Positions 24,262 to 34,393 are shown, numbered from the stretch's first letter. The stretch: 53,037 nt of DNA from an archaeon (GCA_021848045.1 JAJZNC010000054.1:1-53037), one strand, 5' to 3'. The notes: a model not told the origin generated them from the sequence alone. Made by a program: numbers and translations.

Positions 24262-26280
24262 TCAGGTCACCTTTAGTCCCCGGTAGGCCTGCTTGACCTC
24301 GTCAACCGAGGCCTCGTCCTCGAGGGTGGCCACGTCCCCGAGGGGCTTGCCCTCCGCGACGGCCTTCACCAGCCGCCGCATTATCTTCCCGCTCCTGGTC
24401 TTCGGGAGCCTGTTCACGAAGTAGACCTGGGTGGGCTCTGCGATCGGCGAGAAGCCGTTCCTCACCCAGAGCCTGACCTCCTTCCTGAGCTCCTCGCTGG
24501 GCGCGAACCCCTCCCTCAGGACCACGAACGCTATGGGGACCTCCCCCTTCACCGGGTCAGGGATGGCGACCACGGCCGCCTCGGAGGCGGCCTTGTGGGA
24601 GACTATCGACGACTCGAGCTCGAAGGTCCCTATCCTGTGGCCCGCGACCTTGAGGACCTCGTCCGCCCTCCCCGCCACCCAGATGTACCCGTCCTTGTCC
24701 TTCACGGCGTAGTCCCCGCAGTAGAAGTAGCCCTTCGCCGAGAACCTCTCGAAGTACTGCTTCGCGTACCTTTCGGGGTCGCCCCACATGCCCGTGGGTG
24801 GGCCGGGCATCCCCGGCCACCTGTTCCTTATCACGAGGAGCCCCTTCTCCCCCGGCCCGACCGGCTGGCCGCCCTCGTCCACCACGTCTGCGTCGACCCC
24901 GGGGATCGGGAGGCCGTTCGTCCCGGGCTTCATCGGGAGGAGCTTCAAGCCCGGGAGGTGGCTCACCATTATCCCGCCCGTCTCGGTCATCCACCACGTC
25001 GACCCGACCGGGCACCTCCTCTCCCCCACGACCTCGAAGAGCCAGCGCCACGCCGAGGGGTTGATCGGCTCCCCGACGCTGTGGATCAGCCTGAGCGAGG
25101 ACCGGTCGTGCTTCCTGACAAAGTCCTCCCCGAACCTCATCTGCATCCTGGTCGCCGTGGGAGTGGTGTAGAAGACGGAGACCCCGTACCGCTCTATCAC
25201 CCTCCACCACCTGTCCGGCTTGGGAAAGTCCAGCGTCCCCTCGTAGACCACCTCCGTCGCACCCTCGATGAGGGGGCCGAAGACGACGTAGCTGTGCCCG
25301 GTCACCCAGCCGATGTCGGCGGGGCACCAGTAGACGTCGCCGTCGTTGATGTCGAACGCCCACTTCATCGTGGCGTGGAGGAGGACCGCGTAGCCCCCGT
25401 TGTCGTGTATGAGTCCCTTGGGCTTCCCCGTGGTCCCCGAGGTGTAGAGCACGTAGAGCGGGTGCTCGCTCTCGAGGGGCTCCGGGGCGACCCGCGCCGA
25501 GGACGGGACCCCCCTCATCAGGTCGTCGAACCAGTAGTCGCGCCCAGCCTTCATCGGCGTGTCCGGGGCGCCCGTCCTCCTCACGACTATCACCTGGTTG
25601 ACCGTCCTGGCCTGCTCGAGCGCGTCGTCGGCTATCTCCTTCAGCCCGACCTGCTTCCCCCTCCTGTTGAGCCCGTCCACCGTAACCAGGAGCTTCGCCC
25701 CCAGGTCGCTTATCCTCGAGGCCAGCGCCTCCGCGCTGAACCCGCTGAACACGACCGTGAAGGTCACCCCCAGCCGGGCGGCCGCCAGGAGGAAGATAAT
25801 CGCCTCTGGGACCAGGGGCATGTAGACGGCCATCCGGTCCCCCTTCTTCATCCCGAAGTTGTTCCGGAGGAGGAACGCCAGCCTGTTCACCTCCCTCCAC
25901 AGGTCGTAGTAGGTGTACTTCCTCACCTCGGCGGGGTTCCCGTCCTTCCCGACCGGCTCGCCCTCCCAGATCAGGGCGAGCTTGTTCCTCCTTGGGCCCG
26001 CCACGTGCCGGTCGAGCGCGAGCTGGCTGAGGTTGAGCGCGCCCCCGGCGAACCACTTCGCCACGTTGGGGTGGTCGCCGTCGCTGAGGACCGAGGTCCA
26101 GGGCCTCTGCCAGTCGAGCTCCTTCGCGAGGGACTCCCACATGGAGAGCGAGTCCCTCACCGACGTGGAGTGCGCCCTGCGGTAAGCGTCCGGGTCGACC
26201 CTCTCGCCCCTCCACGACTCCAGGTGGACGATCTCGTCGAACGGGAGCGACTCGCCGAGTATCTCGGGCTCTCCGGTCAT
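24262..26280 (-). CDS. acs: Acetyl-CoA synthetase (AMP-forming)
   Basis: 672 residues from ATG 26280 (MTGEPEILGESLPFDEIVHL). Makes acetyl-CoA from acetate, ATP and CoA through acetyl-AMP. The motifs are YTSGTTGKPKG (P-loop), STWWMTETGG (the Trp pair fits a small acetate pocket), YFYCGDYAVKDKDGYIWVAGR (hinge region) and PKTRSGKIMRR (catalytic Lys near the C-terminus, a site of regulatory acetylation in relatives). An upstream in-frame TTG is rejected because CTTAATATCG at 26305-26314 is a TATA box 30 bp before the ATG. Divergent from the ABC exporter operon. Confidence 0.94.
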   Translation of the reverse strand: MTGEPEILGESLPFDEIVHLESWRGERVDPDAYRRAHSTSVRDSLSMWESLAKELDWQRPWTSVLSDGDHPNVAKWFAGGALNLSQLALDRHVAGPRRNKLALIWEGEPVGKDGNPAEVRKYTYYDLWREVNRLAFLLRNNFGMKKGDRMAVYMPLVPEAIIFLLAAARLGVTFTVVFSGFSAEALASRISDLGAKLLVTVDGLNRRGKQVGLKEIADDALEQARTVNQVIVVRRTGAPDTPMKAGRDYWFDDLMRGVPSSARVAPEPLESEHPLYVLYTSGTTGKPKGLIHDNGGYAVLLHATMKWAFDINDGDVYWCPADIGWVTGHSYVVFGPLIEGATEVVYEGTLDFPKPDRWWRVIERYGVSVFYTTPTATRMQMRFGEDFVRKHDRSSLRLIHSVGEPINPSAWRWLFEVVGERRCPVGSTWWMTETGGIMVSHLPGLKLLPMKPGTNGLPIPGVDADVVDEGGQPVGPGEKGLLVIRNRWPGMPGPPTGMWGDPERYAKQYFERFSAKGYFYCGDYAVKDKDGYIWVAGRADEVLKVAGHRIGTFELESSIVSHKAASEAAVVAIPDPVKGEVPIAFVVLREGFAPSEELRKEVRLWVRNGFSPIAEPTQVYFVNRLPKTRSGKIMRRLVKAVAEGKPLGDVATLEDEASVDEVKQAYRGLKVT

Positions 26281-26304
26281 CCGACTTCCTTTGCCCCCGT
26301 CTCC

Positions 26305-26337
26305 CGATATTAAGGGTTCCACGGCAAGCTATATCAT
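26305..26337. promoter_or_regulatory. Back-to-back TATA boxes, acs and ABC exporter
   Basis: Minus-strand CTTAATATCG (26305-26314) serves acs. Plus-strand GCTATATCAT (26328-26337) serves the ABC genes. Both are about 30 bp from their start codons. A 7-bp hairpin GGCGGGC/GCCCGCC (26340-26346 with 26351-26357) lies between the latter and the ATG. Confidence 0.5.
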
Positions 26338-26360
26338 GCGGCGGGCGGTGGCCCGCCACC

Positions 26361-27146
26361 ATGGCTGCTTCGGCCGACGGCGACACGGCGCTCCGGCTGG
26401 AGTCGCTGGTGAAGTCGTACGGCGACGTGAAGGCGGTGAGGGGGATAGACCTCACCCTCAAGAAGGGCGAGATACTCGGGCTGCTGGGTCCCAACGGAAG
26501 CGGCAAGTCCACCACGATGAAGCTCGTCCTGGGGATCCTGAAGCCCGACTCGGGGGAGGTCTTCGTATACGGCGAGCGCGAGTCTTCTGCACCCCCTGGG
26601 TTCAAGAGGCAGCTCGGCTACGTCCCGGAGACCCCCCAGCTCTACGAGTTTCTCACGGGGATAGAGTACATCGACTTCGTCTCGGAGATGTACGGGGTCC
26701 CCGCCAAGGAGCGTAGCGAGCGCGTCTCCCACTTCCTGGAGGGGATGCAGCTGGCGGGGCACGAGAACGAGTTCATCAGCGGATACTCTCAGGGGATGAA
26801 GCAGAAGGTGGCGATAATCTCGGCCCTCGTCCACAAGCCGAGGATACTCGTATTGGACGAGGCACTGAACGGTCTAGACCCGAGGTCGGCGAGGGTGGTG
26901 AAGGACCTACTCAAGGAGCTCGCCAGCGAGGGCGTCGCCATACTCTTCAGCACGCACGTCCTTGAGATAGCGCAGGCGCTCTGCGACAGGGTGGCGATAG
27001 TCTACGAGGGGAGGATCGTCGCGGAGGGGAACATGTCCGAGCTCAGGCAGACGGCGGGGCTGCCCGGCTCGACCTTGGAGGAGGTCTTCCTCAAGATGAC
27101 GGGCACGGACGACATCGGCGAGGTAGTGAGGGAGCTCTCGCGGTAG
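26361..27146 (+). CDS. ABC transporter ATP-binding protein
   Basis: 261 residues. Walker A GPNGSGKSTT (about 46-55), Q-loop region YVPETPQLYEF, a signature variant YSQGMKQKV in place of LSGGQ, Walker B ILVLDEALNGLDP and the switch His in FSTHVLE. The layout is that of exporters of the ABC-2/CcmA type. Thirteen bases separate it from the permease gene. No substrate-binding protein is present, which fits an exporter; the substrate is unknown. Confidence 0.92.
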   Translation: MAASADGDTALRLESLVKSYGDVKAVRGIDLTLKKGEILGLLGPNGSGKSTTMKLVLGILKPDSGEVFVYGERESSAPPGFKRQLGYVPETPQLYEFLTGIEYIDFVSEMYGVPAKERSERVSHFLEGMQLAGHENEFISGYSQGMKQKVAIISALVHKPRILVLDEALNGLDPRSARVVKDLLKELASEGVAILFSTHVLEIAQALCDRVAIVYEGRIVAEGNMSELRQTAGLPGSTLEEVFLKMTGTDDIGEVVRELSR

Positions 27147-27159
27147 CGGCTGAGGGCGG

Positions 27160-28824
27160 ATGGTCAGCCTCTCCAAGGTCTACGGGATCGCGCTCGTCCT
27201 CGCAAAGTCCCAGATAAGGGCAGGCCGGGGAGGCAGGGGCGAGAGCTTCTTCAGGAACGTCTACATCCTCGCGGTCGTCGACGCGGCGCTCTTCGCGGTG
27301 AGCGGTGTGATAGGCTACGCCATAGTGAGGGCGGTGAGGTCGCTCCCTCCCGGGCAGGCGGCCCCCCTCCTCACGGCCATCAGGGAGTCCCTCGTCTTCG
27401 TCCCCGCCCTGGTCCCGAGCGTCGTGCTCGTGGCGGGGGTGCTCTTCGAGCTGAGCGCGTCCTCGAAGTTCGCCTCCAGCGACGCGATAAACTGGCTCCC
27501 CGTCACCCAGGCGGAGTACGTCGTCGCCTCGACCCTCTCGATAGCGTACACGTACTCGGTCGTCCCGTCGCTGGTCATGGGGCTGACGCTCTACCCGGCG
27601 GCCTCCCTCGGCTACGGCCCGACCTGGGTAGAGATGCTCGCCCTTAGCTGCGTCTCCCTCCTCTACGGCGGGGCGATAGTCGAGATACTCAGGGCGGCCA
27701 TCAACAAGGTGAGCACGGCTGTGATGAGCCGGGCGAGGCGGGGGGCGCTCGTCCTCAGGCTCGCCGGGACCATCGGGGTCATACTGGTGGTGGAGCTCGT
27801 CTTCAACTTCGTCTTCCTCCTCGACCTCGTCGGGAGCTTCACCTCGACCCTGGGGCGGATGGCCTTCCTCCCTGTCCTCTGGGCATCGGCGGCGGTGTAC
27901 GCGAGCGAGGCCGGCCAGGTGGCGCAGAACCTCGTCTTCTCTGCGGGGACGGTGGCCTTCGCGGCCGCGATGCTCTGGGTCGCCGTGAAGGTGCGGTCCA
28001 GGTACTGGTCGCCCTCCTCGTCCCCCGCGAGCGTGACGCTCCGCGGGTACACGCCGGGCGTGGGGGTGCCCCTCGGCCTCTCGCTCTTCGGACTGGACGA
28101 GGCAGAGGCCACGATCGTGAGGAAGGACTTCAAGGGGCTCACGAGGAGGCGCGAGCTCCTCCAGTACTTCGCGATCCCGTTCGTGCTGGCCATAGTCTTC
28201 GTCTTCGAGATATTCTACAGCCCAGGAGGAGCCCCTCAGTCGTCGCAGGCGGCGGCCGCTAACGCGCAGCTCCCCACGTGGTTCGTCGGGGGGCTGTTCG
28301 GCCTCATGGTCTCGTCCATAGGATTCGGGACGGAGGGGAGGTCGTGGTCACTCCTCTACTCCCTCCCCGTCACGGCGAAGCAGGTCCTCCGCGCGAAGCT
28401 GTTCACGTCGATGTCGCTCGCGATGGCGGCGACGTTCGGGATATTCCTCCTGGTGGCCGTGGTCTCCCGCCCGCCGCCCCTGGTCGCCGCCAAGGACATC
28501 GCCCTCGCGGTCGCGATAACCGCCGAGGAGGTCTGCCTCGGGACGGCCTTCGGCGCGAGGTACCCGGACTTCCAGGAGAGGCCGAGACCGAGGTTCATGG
28601 ACCCCTTCGGGATAATCTACATGATGATAGCCGGGATGACCCTGCTCATCGTCACCGCGCTGCCCTCCATCGCAGCAGAGGCGCTCCAGTCCGTCCGGGG
28701 GGTGGGGGCTGAGGCCGACCCGCTCTTCTTCGCCTCCCTGGCGCTTGCGGCTGCCGTGGTCGGGCTCGCCTACGCGTGGGCGAGCCGCGAGACGCGGAGG
28801 CTCTTCACGGAGTTCCCCGGGTGA
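27160..28824 (+). CDS. ABC-2-like transporter permease
   Basis: 554 residues with about 12 hydrophobic segments in two halves, joined by a polar stretch at about 280-345 (SRYWSPSSSPAS to KDFKGLTRRRELLQ). Examples of segments are VYILAVVDAALFAVSGVIGY, VPALVPSVVLVAGVLFEL, IYMMIAGMTLLIVTAL and FASLALAAAVVGLAYAW. A single long permease probably dimerises with the adjacent ATPase. No substrate motif recognised. Confidence 0.83.
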   Translation: MVSLSKVYGIALVLAKSQIRAGRGGRGESFFRNVYILAVVDAALFAVSGVIGYAIVRAVRSLPPGQAAPLLTAIRESLVFVPALVPSVVLVAGVLFELSASSKFASSDAINWLPVTQAEYVVASTLSIAYTYSVVPSLVMGLTLYPAASLGYGPTWVEMLALSCVSLLYGGAIVEILRAAINKVSTAVMSRARRGALVLRLAGTIGVILVVELVFNFVFLLDLVGSFTSTLGRMAFLPVLWASAAVYASEAGQVAQNLVFSAGTVAFAAAMLWVAVKVRSRYWSPSSSPASVTLRGYTPGVGVPLGLSLFGLDEAEATIVRKDFKGLTRRRELLQYFAIPFVLAIVFVFEIFYSPGGAPQSSQAAAANAQLPTWFVGGLFGLMVSSIGFGTEGRSWSLLYSLPVTAKQVLRAKLFTSMSLAMAATFGIFLLVAVVSRPPPLVAAKDIALAVAITAEEVCLGTAFGARYPDFQERPRPRFMDPFGIIYMMIAGMTLLIVTALPSIAAEALQSVRGVGAEADPLFFASLALAAAVVGLAYAWASRETRRLFTEFPG

Positions 28825-28870
28825 GCCCGGCAACCTTTATTCCCCGAGAGGGCGACAGAGCCGCCCGGAC

Positions 28871-30322
28871 TTGAAAGACGGCGCCTACGGCTACGACTCG
28901 TACCTCTCCCCCTTCACCTGGCGCTACGGCAGCGAGGAGATGAGGGGCCTATTCTCCGAGACCGAGAGGAGGGCGACCTGGAGGAGGGTCTGGCTAGGCC
29001 TCGCCGAGGCCGAGGCGGCGATGGGCCTCATCTCCAAGGGGGAGCTGGAGGGCATCAGGAAGAGCTCCGGGAGGGAGAGCGTGGACATCGGAAGGGCCCA
29101 CGAGATCGAGAAGAAGATCAGGCACGACCTGATGGCCGAGCTGAGGGTCTTCGCCGACCAGGCGCAGGAGGGCGGGGGGAAGCTCCACCTGGGGGCGACC
29201 TCGATGGACGTCGAGGACAACGCCGACGCGGTGATCTTCGGCAAGGCGCTCGACATCGTCTCCGGGCGCCTTACCGGGTGCCTCGAGGCGGCCGCGGTGC
29301 TCGTGCGCCGCCACAAGGGCACCATATGCATGGGGTGGACCCACCTGCAGCCCGCGGAGCCGACAACCCTGGGGTACAGGTTCGCCAACTACGCCCAGGA
29401 CCTTGCCATGGACATCAAGCTCGTGGGCCTCGTGCGGAGGGAGTTCGTGAAGGGCAAGGGCGTGAAGGGAGCGGTGGGGACCTCGGCCAGCTACAAGAAG
29501 CTCCTGGGCACGGCAGCCAGGGTGAAGGGCCTCGAGGAGAGCGTGATGTCTGGCCTGGGGATAGGGGCGTTCGAGGTCGCGACGCAGACCTACCCGAGGA
29601 AGCTGGACCTCCTCGTCCTGTCCGCCCTCGCGTCGGTCGCGGCGTCCTGCGCGAAGTTCGGTCTGGACCTCAGGGTGCTCCAGTCCCCCGCCTTCGGCGA
29701 GCTCTCGGAGCCCATCGAGGAAGCCCAGGTGGGCTCCAGCGCGATGCCCTTCAAGAGGAACCCGGTCACGGCAGAGAGGATGTGCTCGCTGGCCAGGATT
29801 GCCTCGGTGATGCCCCTCGTCGCGTTCATGAACGCCTCGAACAGCATCCTCGAGAGGACCCTGGACGACTCGGCGGCGAGGAGGGTCGCGGTGCCGGAGG
29901 CGTTCCTGGCCGTGGACGAGTGCCTCGCTATCTACGACAGGCTCCTCCGGGGGATCCGCGTCTATCCGGCCATGATAAGGAGGAACCTCGAGAGGTTCGG
30001 CGCGTTCTCGGGGACCGAGGCCGTCATGATGGAGATGGTCGCCAAGGGGGAGGACAGGCAGAGGGCGCACGAGCTGATCAGGGTGAAGTCGTTCGAGGCG
30101 TGGGAGGCCGTGATGAAGGGGGAGCCCAACCCGCTGGAGGGGCTCCTGTCCCGAGAGAAGGGCGTCTCCTCGAGGGTCCCGAGGAAGAGGCTAAGGGCCC
30201 TGATGGACCCGTCGACGCACACAGGGCTCGCCGAGGAGGCCTGCGAGGAGTTCCTCGAAGGGGTGGTCTCGCCCATCCTCGCAAAGGGAAGAAAGGCCGG
30301 CAGGAGCAGGGTGGAGTACTAG
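28871..30322 (+). CDS. purB: Adenylosuccinate lyase
   Basis: 483 residues from TTG 28871 (MKDGAYGYDSYLSPFTWRYG as initiated). Acts twice in purine synthesis, on SAICAR and on adenylosuccinate. The family signature GSSAMPFKRNPVTAERMCSL is present, as are LGATSMDVEDNAD and TYPRKLDLLVL with expected spacing. The TATA-like CCTTTATTC (about 28833-28841) is about 33 bp upstream and lies after the ABC permease stop, supporting the TTG. It ends four bases before the converging purM end, so it shares the purine locus though on the opposite strand. Confidence 0.94.
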   Translation: MKDGAYGYDSYLSPFTWRYGSEEMRGLFSETERRATWRRVWLGLAEAEAAMGLISKGELEGIRKSSGRESVDIGRAHEIEKKIRHDLMAELRVFADQAQEGGGKLHLGATSMDVEDNADAVIFGKALDIVSGRLTGCLEAAAVLVRRHKGTICMGWTHLQPAEPTTLGYRFANYAQDLAMDIKLVGLVRREFVKGKGVKGAVGTSASYKKLLGTAARVKGLEESVMSGLGIGAFEVATQTYPRKLDLLVLSALASVAASCAKFGLDLRVLQSPAFGELSEPIEEAQVGSSAMPFKRNPVTAERMCSLARIASVMPLVAFMNASNSILERTLDDSAARRVAVPEAFLAVDECLAIYDRLLRGIRVYPAMIRRNLERFGAFSGTEAVMMEMVAKGEDRQRAHELIRVKSFEAWEAVMKGEPNPLEGLLSREKGVSSRVPRKRLRALMDPSTHTGLAEEACEEFLEGVVSPILAKGRKAGRSRVEY

Positions 30323-31380
30323 GCCACACGGGTCGCCCCCACGACGACCCCGCGGCCCCTCTTCACGGTCCCGACCCTTCCAGCCTCGAAGCCCGCCCTC
30401 CGGTAGTCGCGGACCAGGGCTTCGGCCTCCGCGGGCGGGGCCACGACGCAGAGCCCGACCCCCATGTTGAAGGTCGAGAGCATCTCCGAGTCTGAGAGGC
30501 GGCCCTCCCTCTGGAGGAGCCCGAATATCGGCGGGGCGCCCCCCGCGGGGAGCTCGATGGAGAACTCCAGCCTCCTCTCCCCGACCAGGCGGGTGAGCTT
30601 GGCGAAGGCCCCGCCCGTGATGTGCGCGATCCCGTGGACCTCGCGCCTCTTTAGCGCCCGGAGCGTCGGGCGCACGTAGATCCTGGTCGGCTTCAGGAGC
30701 GCCTCGCCGAGGGTCTCCCCGAGCTCCTCGACTGGCTCGTCCATGGGCATCCCCTTCACTATCCTGCGGGCCAGAGTGTACCCGTTGGAGTGAAGCCCGG
30801 AGCTCGCGACCCCCACCACCGCGTCTCCCGCCCTGATCGAGCCGCCGTCTACGAGGGAGGCCGCCTTCACGACCCCCACGCCCATCGAGACGAGGTCGAA
30901 CCCGTACCCGTCCACCCCCTTCAGGAGGTCGCCGACTATCGCGGTCTCTCCGCCGACTATCGCCGCGCCTGCGTCCTGCGCCCCAGCGACAAGCCCCCTC
31001 GAGAGCTGAGCCACCAGCGCGTCGTCCTCCCTCTCGAGGGCCATGTAGTCGAGGAGCGCGACGGGCTCGGACCCAAGGCAGATGAGGTCGTTGACGGTCA
31101 TAGCGACGCAGTCGATGCCCACCGTGTCGAACTTGCGCATCTCCTGGGCGAGGAGGACCTTCGTCCCTACGCCGTCGGTGTGGAGGGAGAGCAGCCTCCC
31201 GCCCCCGATGTCGATGAGCCCCCCGTAGTGCCCTATCGCCAGCGCGGGCTTCCCGAACTTGCCCCTCCGGGTCCTGAAGGTGGAGGCGAGGACGGCTGCG
31301 AGCGAGCCCTGGATCGCCCTCACCTTGGCGACGTCCACGCCAGCTCGCGCGTACGCGCCCTCCCTCGCTCCCTCGTCCAA
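30319..31380 (-). CDS. purM: Phosphoribosylformylglycinamidine cyclo-ligase (AIR synthetase)
   Basis: 353 residues from TTG 31380. Closes the imidazole ring of AIR using ATP. The motifs are YARAGVDVAKV at the N-terminus, LLSLHTDGVGTKVLLAQE, GIDCVAMTVNDLICLGSEPV (Mg/ATP site) and SSGLHSNGYTLARRI. The last four coding bases overlap purB convergently. It starts 19 bases after the purC stop on the same strand, so the two are probably one transcript. Confidence 0.94.
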   Translation of the reverse strand: MDEGAREGAYARAGVDVAKVRAIQGSLAAVLASTFRTRRGKFGKPALAIGHYGGLIDIGGGRLLSLHTDGVGTKVLLAQEMRKFDTVGIDCVAMTVNDLICLGSEPVALLDYMALEREDDALVAQLSRGLVAGAQDAGAAIVGGETAIVGDLLKGVDGYGFDLVSMGVGVVKAASLVDGGSIRAGDAVVGVASSGLHSNGYTLARRIVKGMPMDEPVEELGETLGEALLKPTRIYVRPTLRALKRREVHGIAHITGGAFAKLTRLVGERRLEFSIELPAGGAPPIFGLLQREGRLSDSEMLSTFNMGVGLCVVAPPAEAEALVRDYRRAGFEAGRVGTVKRGRGVVVGATRVA

Positions 31381-31399
31381 GGGGTCGAGTCCCCCCGCC

Positions 31400-32251
31400 C
31401 TAGCCCGAGAGCCTTCGTCCCGTTATGCTCTCGTAGACGCGGACGTAGCGCCCGCTGACCTCCTCGACGAGCTCCTTCGGGAGCTCGGGCGGCGGGGGGA
31501 CCGGCTGGCCTGCCTTCCGGGCGGCGTCGAGCCTGGCCTTGTACCCCGTAGACTGGAGCCAGTCCCTGACGGGCTGCTTGTCGTAGCTCTCCTGGGTCTT
31601 GCCTGGCGAGTACGCGGCAAGGGGCCACATCCTGAACTCGTCGGGCCCTATCGAGTCGGCCATGAGTATCCTGCCCGCCGGGTCCTTGCCGAACTCCAGC
31701 TTGAGGTCGGCGAGTATGAACCCAGCGCCCTTCGCCCTATCCGACATCTTCTCGTAGACGCCTATCGTCGAGGCCTTCACCTCCTGGAGCTCCTTCGAGG
31801 ACATCAGCCCCTGCTGGACTATCTGGGCCTCGGTGAGCGGCTCGTCGTGCACCTCAGACTTGGTGGTGGGGTCGAAGTAGGGGGCCGGGAGCTTGGAGGC
31901 CAGGACCTTCTGGACGGGGAGGGTCACCTCGCCCTTGCCCAGCCTCTCGAAGAGGCTCCCGTAGAGGTAGCCCCTGACGATGCACTCTACCATTATCATC
32001 TTCAGCCTCCGCACGACCATCCCGTCAGCGCCCTCGAGGCGGACCATGTGGTTGGGCACGCCCAGCGTCTCGAACCAGTACGCCCCCATCTTGCACAGGG
32101 CCTCCCCCTTCCGCGGGATGGGGGTCGGGAGGACGACGTCGAAGGCGGAGACCCGGTCGGTGAACTTGAACAGGAGGTGGTCCGCGTCCAGCTCGTAGAT
32201 GTCCTTGACCTTGCCAGAGCGGACGAACTTGCCTTTGGGCCCGGGTTTCAC
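31400..32251 (-). CDS. purC: Phosphoribosylaminoimidazole-succinocarboxamide synthase (SAICAR synthetase)
   Basis: 283 residues from GTG 32251 (MKPGPKGKFVRSGKVKDIYE as initiated). Joins CAIR and aspartate. SGKVKDIYEL is the N-terminal ATP loop, FTDRVSAFDVVLP and MVECIVRGYLYGS are SAICAR synthetase signatures, and DPTTKSEVHDEPLT and LADLKLEFG follow. A longer frame begins at 32344, but TATA-like CTCAAATACG (minus, about 32272-32281) is about 26 bp before the GTG, which fixes the start. This gene therefore has its own promoter inside the purine block. Confidence 0.93.
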   Translation of the reverse strand: MKPGPKGKFVRSGKVKDIYELDADHLLFKFTDRVSAFDVVLPTPIPRKGEALCKMGAYWFETLGVPNHMVRLEGADGMVVRRLKMIMVECIVRGYLYGSLFERLGKGEVTLPVQKVLASKLPAPYFDPTTKSEVHDEPLTEAQIVQQGLMSSKELQEVKASTIGVYEKMSDRAKGAGFILADLKLEFGKDPAGRILMADSIGPDEFRMWPLAAYSPGKTQESYDKQPVRDWLQSTGYKARLDAARKAGQPVPPPPELPKELVEEVSGRYVRVYESITGRRLSG

Positions 32252-32411
32252 GATTGCCCGGGGGATAGGGTTTCGTATTTGAGCGTTGTTCAACGGCCGG
32301 GGAAGCGCTGGACACGGCGACGCGAGGAGAACCGGCGGGGCCAAAGGCGGCCAGGCCCGTGCTGAGGTACGCGCGGCCGGTCTGCGAGATGGCCTCAGGC
32401 GGCGCTGGGGC

Positions 32412-32852
32412 CTAGCGCCAGGCCTGCCGCATCTTCTCTATCTTTTCTCTCACGGACGGGTCGGTGATCGCCACTATCTCGGCAGCGAGGATCCCAGCGT
32501 TCCTCGCGCTGTCGATCCCAACGCACCCGACGGGGACCCCGGGGGGCATCTGCACGATCGAGAGCAGCGAGTCCAGGCCGTCGAGCTTCGCGTTCACGGG
32601 GACCCCTATGACGGGCCTCACCGTCTGCGATGCGATCACCCCGGGGAGGTGGGCAGCCAGCCCGGCTATCGCGATGTAGACTTCGGCGTCAGAGCCCTTG
32701 AGGAACCTCTGGAGTCCCTCGGGGTTGCGGTGCGCGGAGAGGAACTGGACCTCGTGAGAGACGCCGAGCTCCGTCAGCGCCTTGACGGCGTCGTCCACGA
32801 CCGCCTGGTCGCTCTTGCTTCCTGCGACTATCGCCACCTTGGTTTCTGCCAT
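32412..32852 (-). CDS. purE: 5-(carboxyamino)imidazole ribonucleotide mutase / AIR carboxylase
   Basis: 146 residues from ATG 32852 ([20 protein letters not shown]). Makes [20 protein letters not shown] and [13 protein letters not shown] are the PurE motifs, and the catalytic His is in AHRNP. No purK is present in the window, so either purK is elsewhere or this is a CO2-using (class II-like) enzyme; the class cannot be settled by eye. A TATA-like TTCAAATG (about 32879-32886) is about 30 bp upstream, suggesting its own promoter. The real gene is the last part of a much longer artefactual frame. Confidence 0.92.
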   Translation of the reverse strand: MAETKVAIVAGSKSDQAVVDDAVKALTELGVSHEVQFLSAHRNPEGLQRFLKGSDAEVYIAIAGLAAHLPGVIASQTVRPVIGVPVNAKLDGLDSLLSIVQMPPGVPVGCVGIDSARNAGILAAEIVAITDPSVREKIEKMRQAWR

Positions 32853-32917
32853 TGTCTCGCTGCTCGGCCTCCCCGCCACTCCATTTGAATGCTTCCTCGC
32901 GCGGCGTCGCGGCGCCC

Positions 32918-33514
32918 CTAGCCCCTGGGCGGCCTGACTACCCTCCGGTCGGTGACTATGACGTCCAGGGGGACGTCGTGCCTCGACTCTGGGACGTCCG
33001 GGAGGCGCTGGGACTCGAGCGCCAGCCCCACCTTGAGGACGTCCGTGCCCGCGAGGGCGCGGTCGAAGTATCCCGCCCCGTATCCAAGGCGGTGCCCCCT
33101 CTCGTCCCAGGCGACCAGCGGCACGAGCACGAGGTCCGCCTCCGCGATCGAGACCGGACGGAGGCGGTCTCGCCTGGGCTCCAGGATCCCGAACGCCCCG
33201 GGCGCGAGGTCGTCCTCGAAGGAGGCTATCTCTGAGAAGCCGAGGCGCAGGGTGCGGACGTCCGTGGAGACCACGGCGACGCGCTTCCCCTCGGCCAGCG
33301 CCCTCTCGATGATCGGCCTGGTCTGGACCTCGTCGTCCTTTGCGCAGTAGGATATCAGCAGCCTGGCGCGGCGGTACTCGTCGAGGGCGACCAGGTTGGC
33401 CTCGACGCGCGAGCTCAGCTCCGCGAGCTCGGCCTTCCCAATCGAGCGCCTCCGCTTGAGGGCGGCCGTCCTGAGCTCGCTCTTGCGATCCCTGGGGCCA
33501 CCGCGCCCCCTCAA
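32918..33514 (-). CDS. 5-formyltetrahydrofolate cyclo-ligase
   Basis: 198 residues. Converts 5-formyl-THF to 5,10-methenyl-THF. The family motif [11 protein letters not shown] is near the C-terminus, preceded by [13 protein letters not shown], and the basic ATP-binding N-terminus [14 protein letters not shown] is present. The start TTG 33514 directly follows the folD stop (TGA-TTG with no gap), so translation is coupled to folD. With FolD it maintains the 10-formyl-THF pool for PurN and PurH, a sensible place in a purine operon. Confidence 0.88.
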   Translation of the reverse strand: MRGRGGPRDRKSELRTAALKRRRSIGKAELAELSSRVEANLVALDEYRRARLLISYCAKDDEVQTRPIIERALAEGKRVAVVSTDVRTLRLGFSEIASFEDDLAPGAFGILEPRRDRLRPVSIAEADLVLVPLVAWDERGHRLGYGAGYFDRALAGTDVLKVGLALESQRLPDVPESRHDVPLDVIVTDRRVVRPPRG

Positions 33515-34393
33515 TCACTTCAGCACCCCTGCGTCACTGAGCCCGTTCTGGAGCGCGGCTGCGATGAGCGTGTTCTCGATCAGCATCGCGACCGTCATCG
33601 GGCCGACCCCGCCCGGCACGGGGGTGATCAGCGAGGCCTTTTCGGAGACCTCCGGGAAGTCGGCGTCGCCCGCGAGCCTGCCGTGGACCCTGTTCATGGC
33701 GACGTCGACCACCACGGCGCCCTGCTTCACCAAGTCCCTGGTGACCGTGAACTCGGGCCTGCGGCCGACGGCGGTGACCAAGACGTCTGCCTGCCTGGTG
33801 AGCGAGAGGAGGTCGGTCGACTTTGAGTGGCAGATTATCACCGTCGCGTCCTCCGCGAGGAGGAGGTGGGCGAGCGGCTTTCCTACGAGGGCGCTCCTGT
33901 TGATTATCGCGCACTTCGCCCCCGCGAGGGGGACCTTGTAGTGACGGAGAAGCTCCATCACGCCCTTGGGGGTGCAGGGGACGAGCAGGTCCTGGTTGTA
34001 GATCAGGCGCCCCATGTTGGCGGCGGTGAGCCCGTCCACGTCCTTCTCGGGCGCGATGAGCTCTATCACCCTCCGGGAGTCCAGGTGCGACGGGAGAGGG
34101 AGCTGGAGGAGTATCCCGTTGACCGACCTGTCGGCGTTGAGCCGCCGGATGAGGAGGGCGACGTCCTCCTCGGGCGAGGTGCCGGGGAGGTGGTACGTCT
34201 CGAGCGCCAGACCCACCTCCTGCCCCGCCTTGTGCTTGCTCGCGAGGTAGACCTTCGAAGGGGCGTCGTCGCCGACGAGGACGGTCGCGAGCTTGGGCTG
34301 GACGCCCGCCGCCTTCATCATGGCGGCCTCCTGGGCGAGCCTTGCCTTGATCTCGGCTGCGAGCGCCTTGCCGTCCATGAGGGTGGCGGTCAT
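33515..34393 (-). CDS. folD: Methylenetetrahydrofolate dehydrogenase / methenyl-THF cyclohydrolase
   Basis: 292 residues from ATG 34393. Interconverts methylene-, methenyl- and 10-formyl-THF. The catalytic Tyr and Lys are in [11 protein letters not shown], with [24 protein letters not shown] and the NADP site [10 protein letters not shown] (Asn replaces the more usual Gly before RS). The start overlaps the purN stop by four bases (ATGA). Supplies formyl donors to the purine enzymes coded beside it. Confidence 0.94.
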   Translation of the reverse strand: MTATLMDGKALAAEIKARLAQEAAMMKAAGVQPKLATVLVGDDAPSKVYLASKHKAGQEVGLALETYHLPGTSPEEDVALLIRRLNADRSVNGILLQLPLPSHLDSRRVIELIAPEKDVDGLTAANMGRLIYNQDLLVPCTPKGVMELLRHYKVPLAGAKCAIINRSALVGKPLAHLLLAEDATVIICHSKSTDLLSLTRQADVLVTAVGRRPEFTVTRDLVKQGAVVVDVAMNRVHGRLAGDADFPEVSEKASLITPVPGGVGPMTVAMLIENTLIAAALQNGLSDAGVLK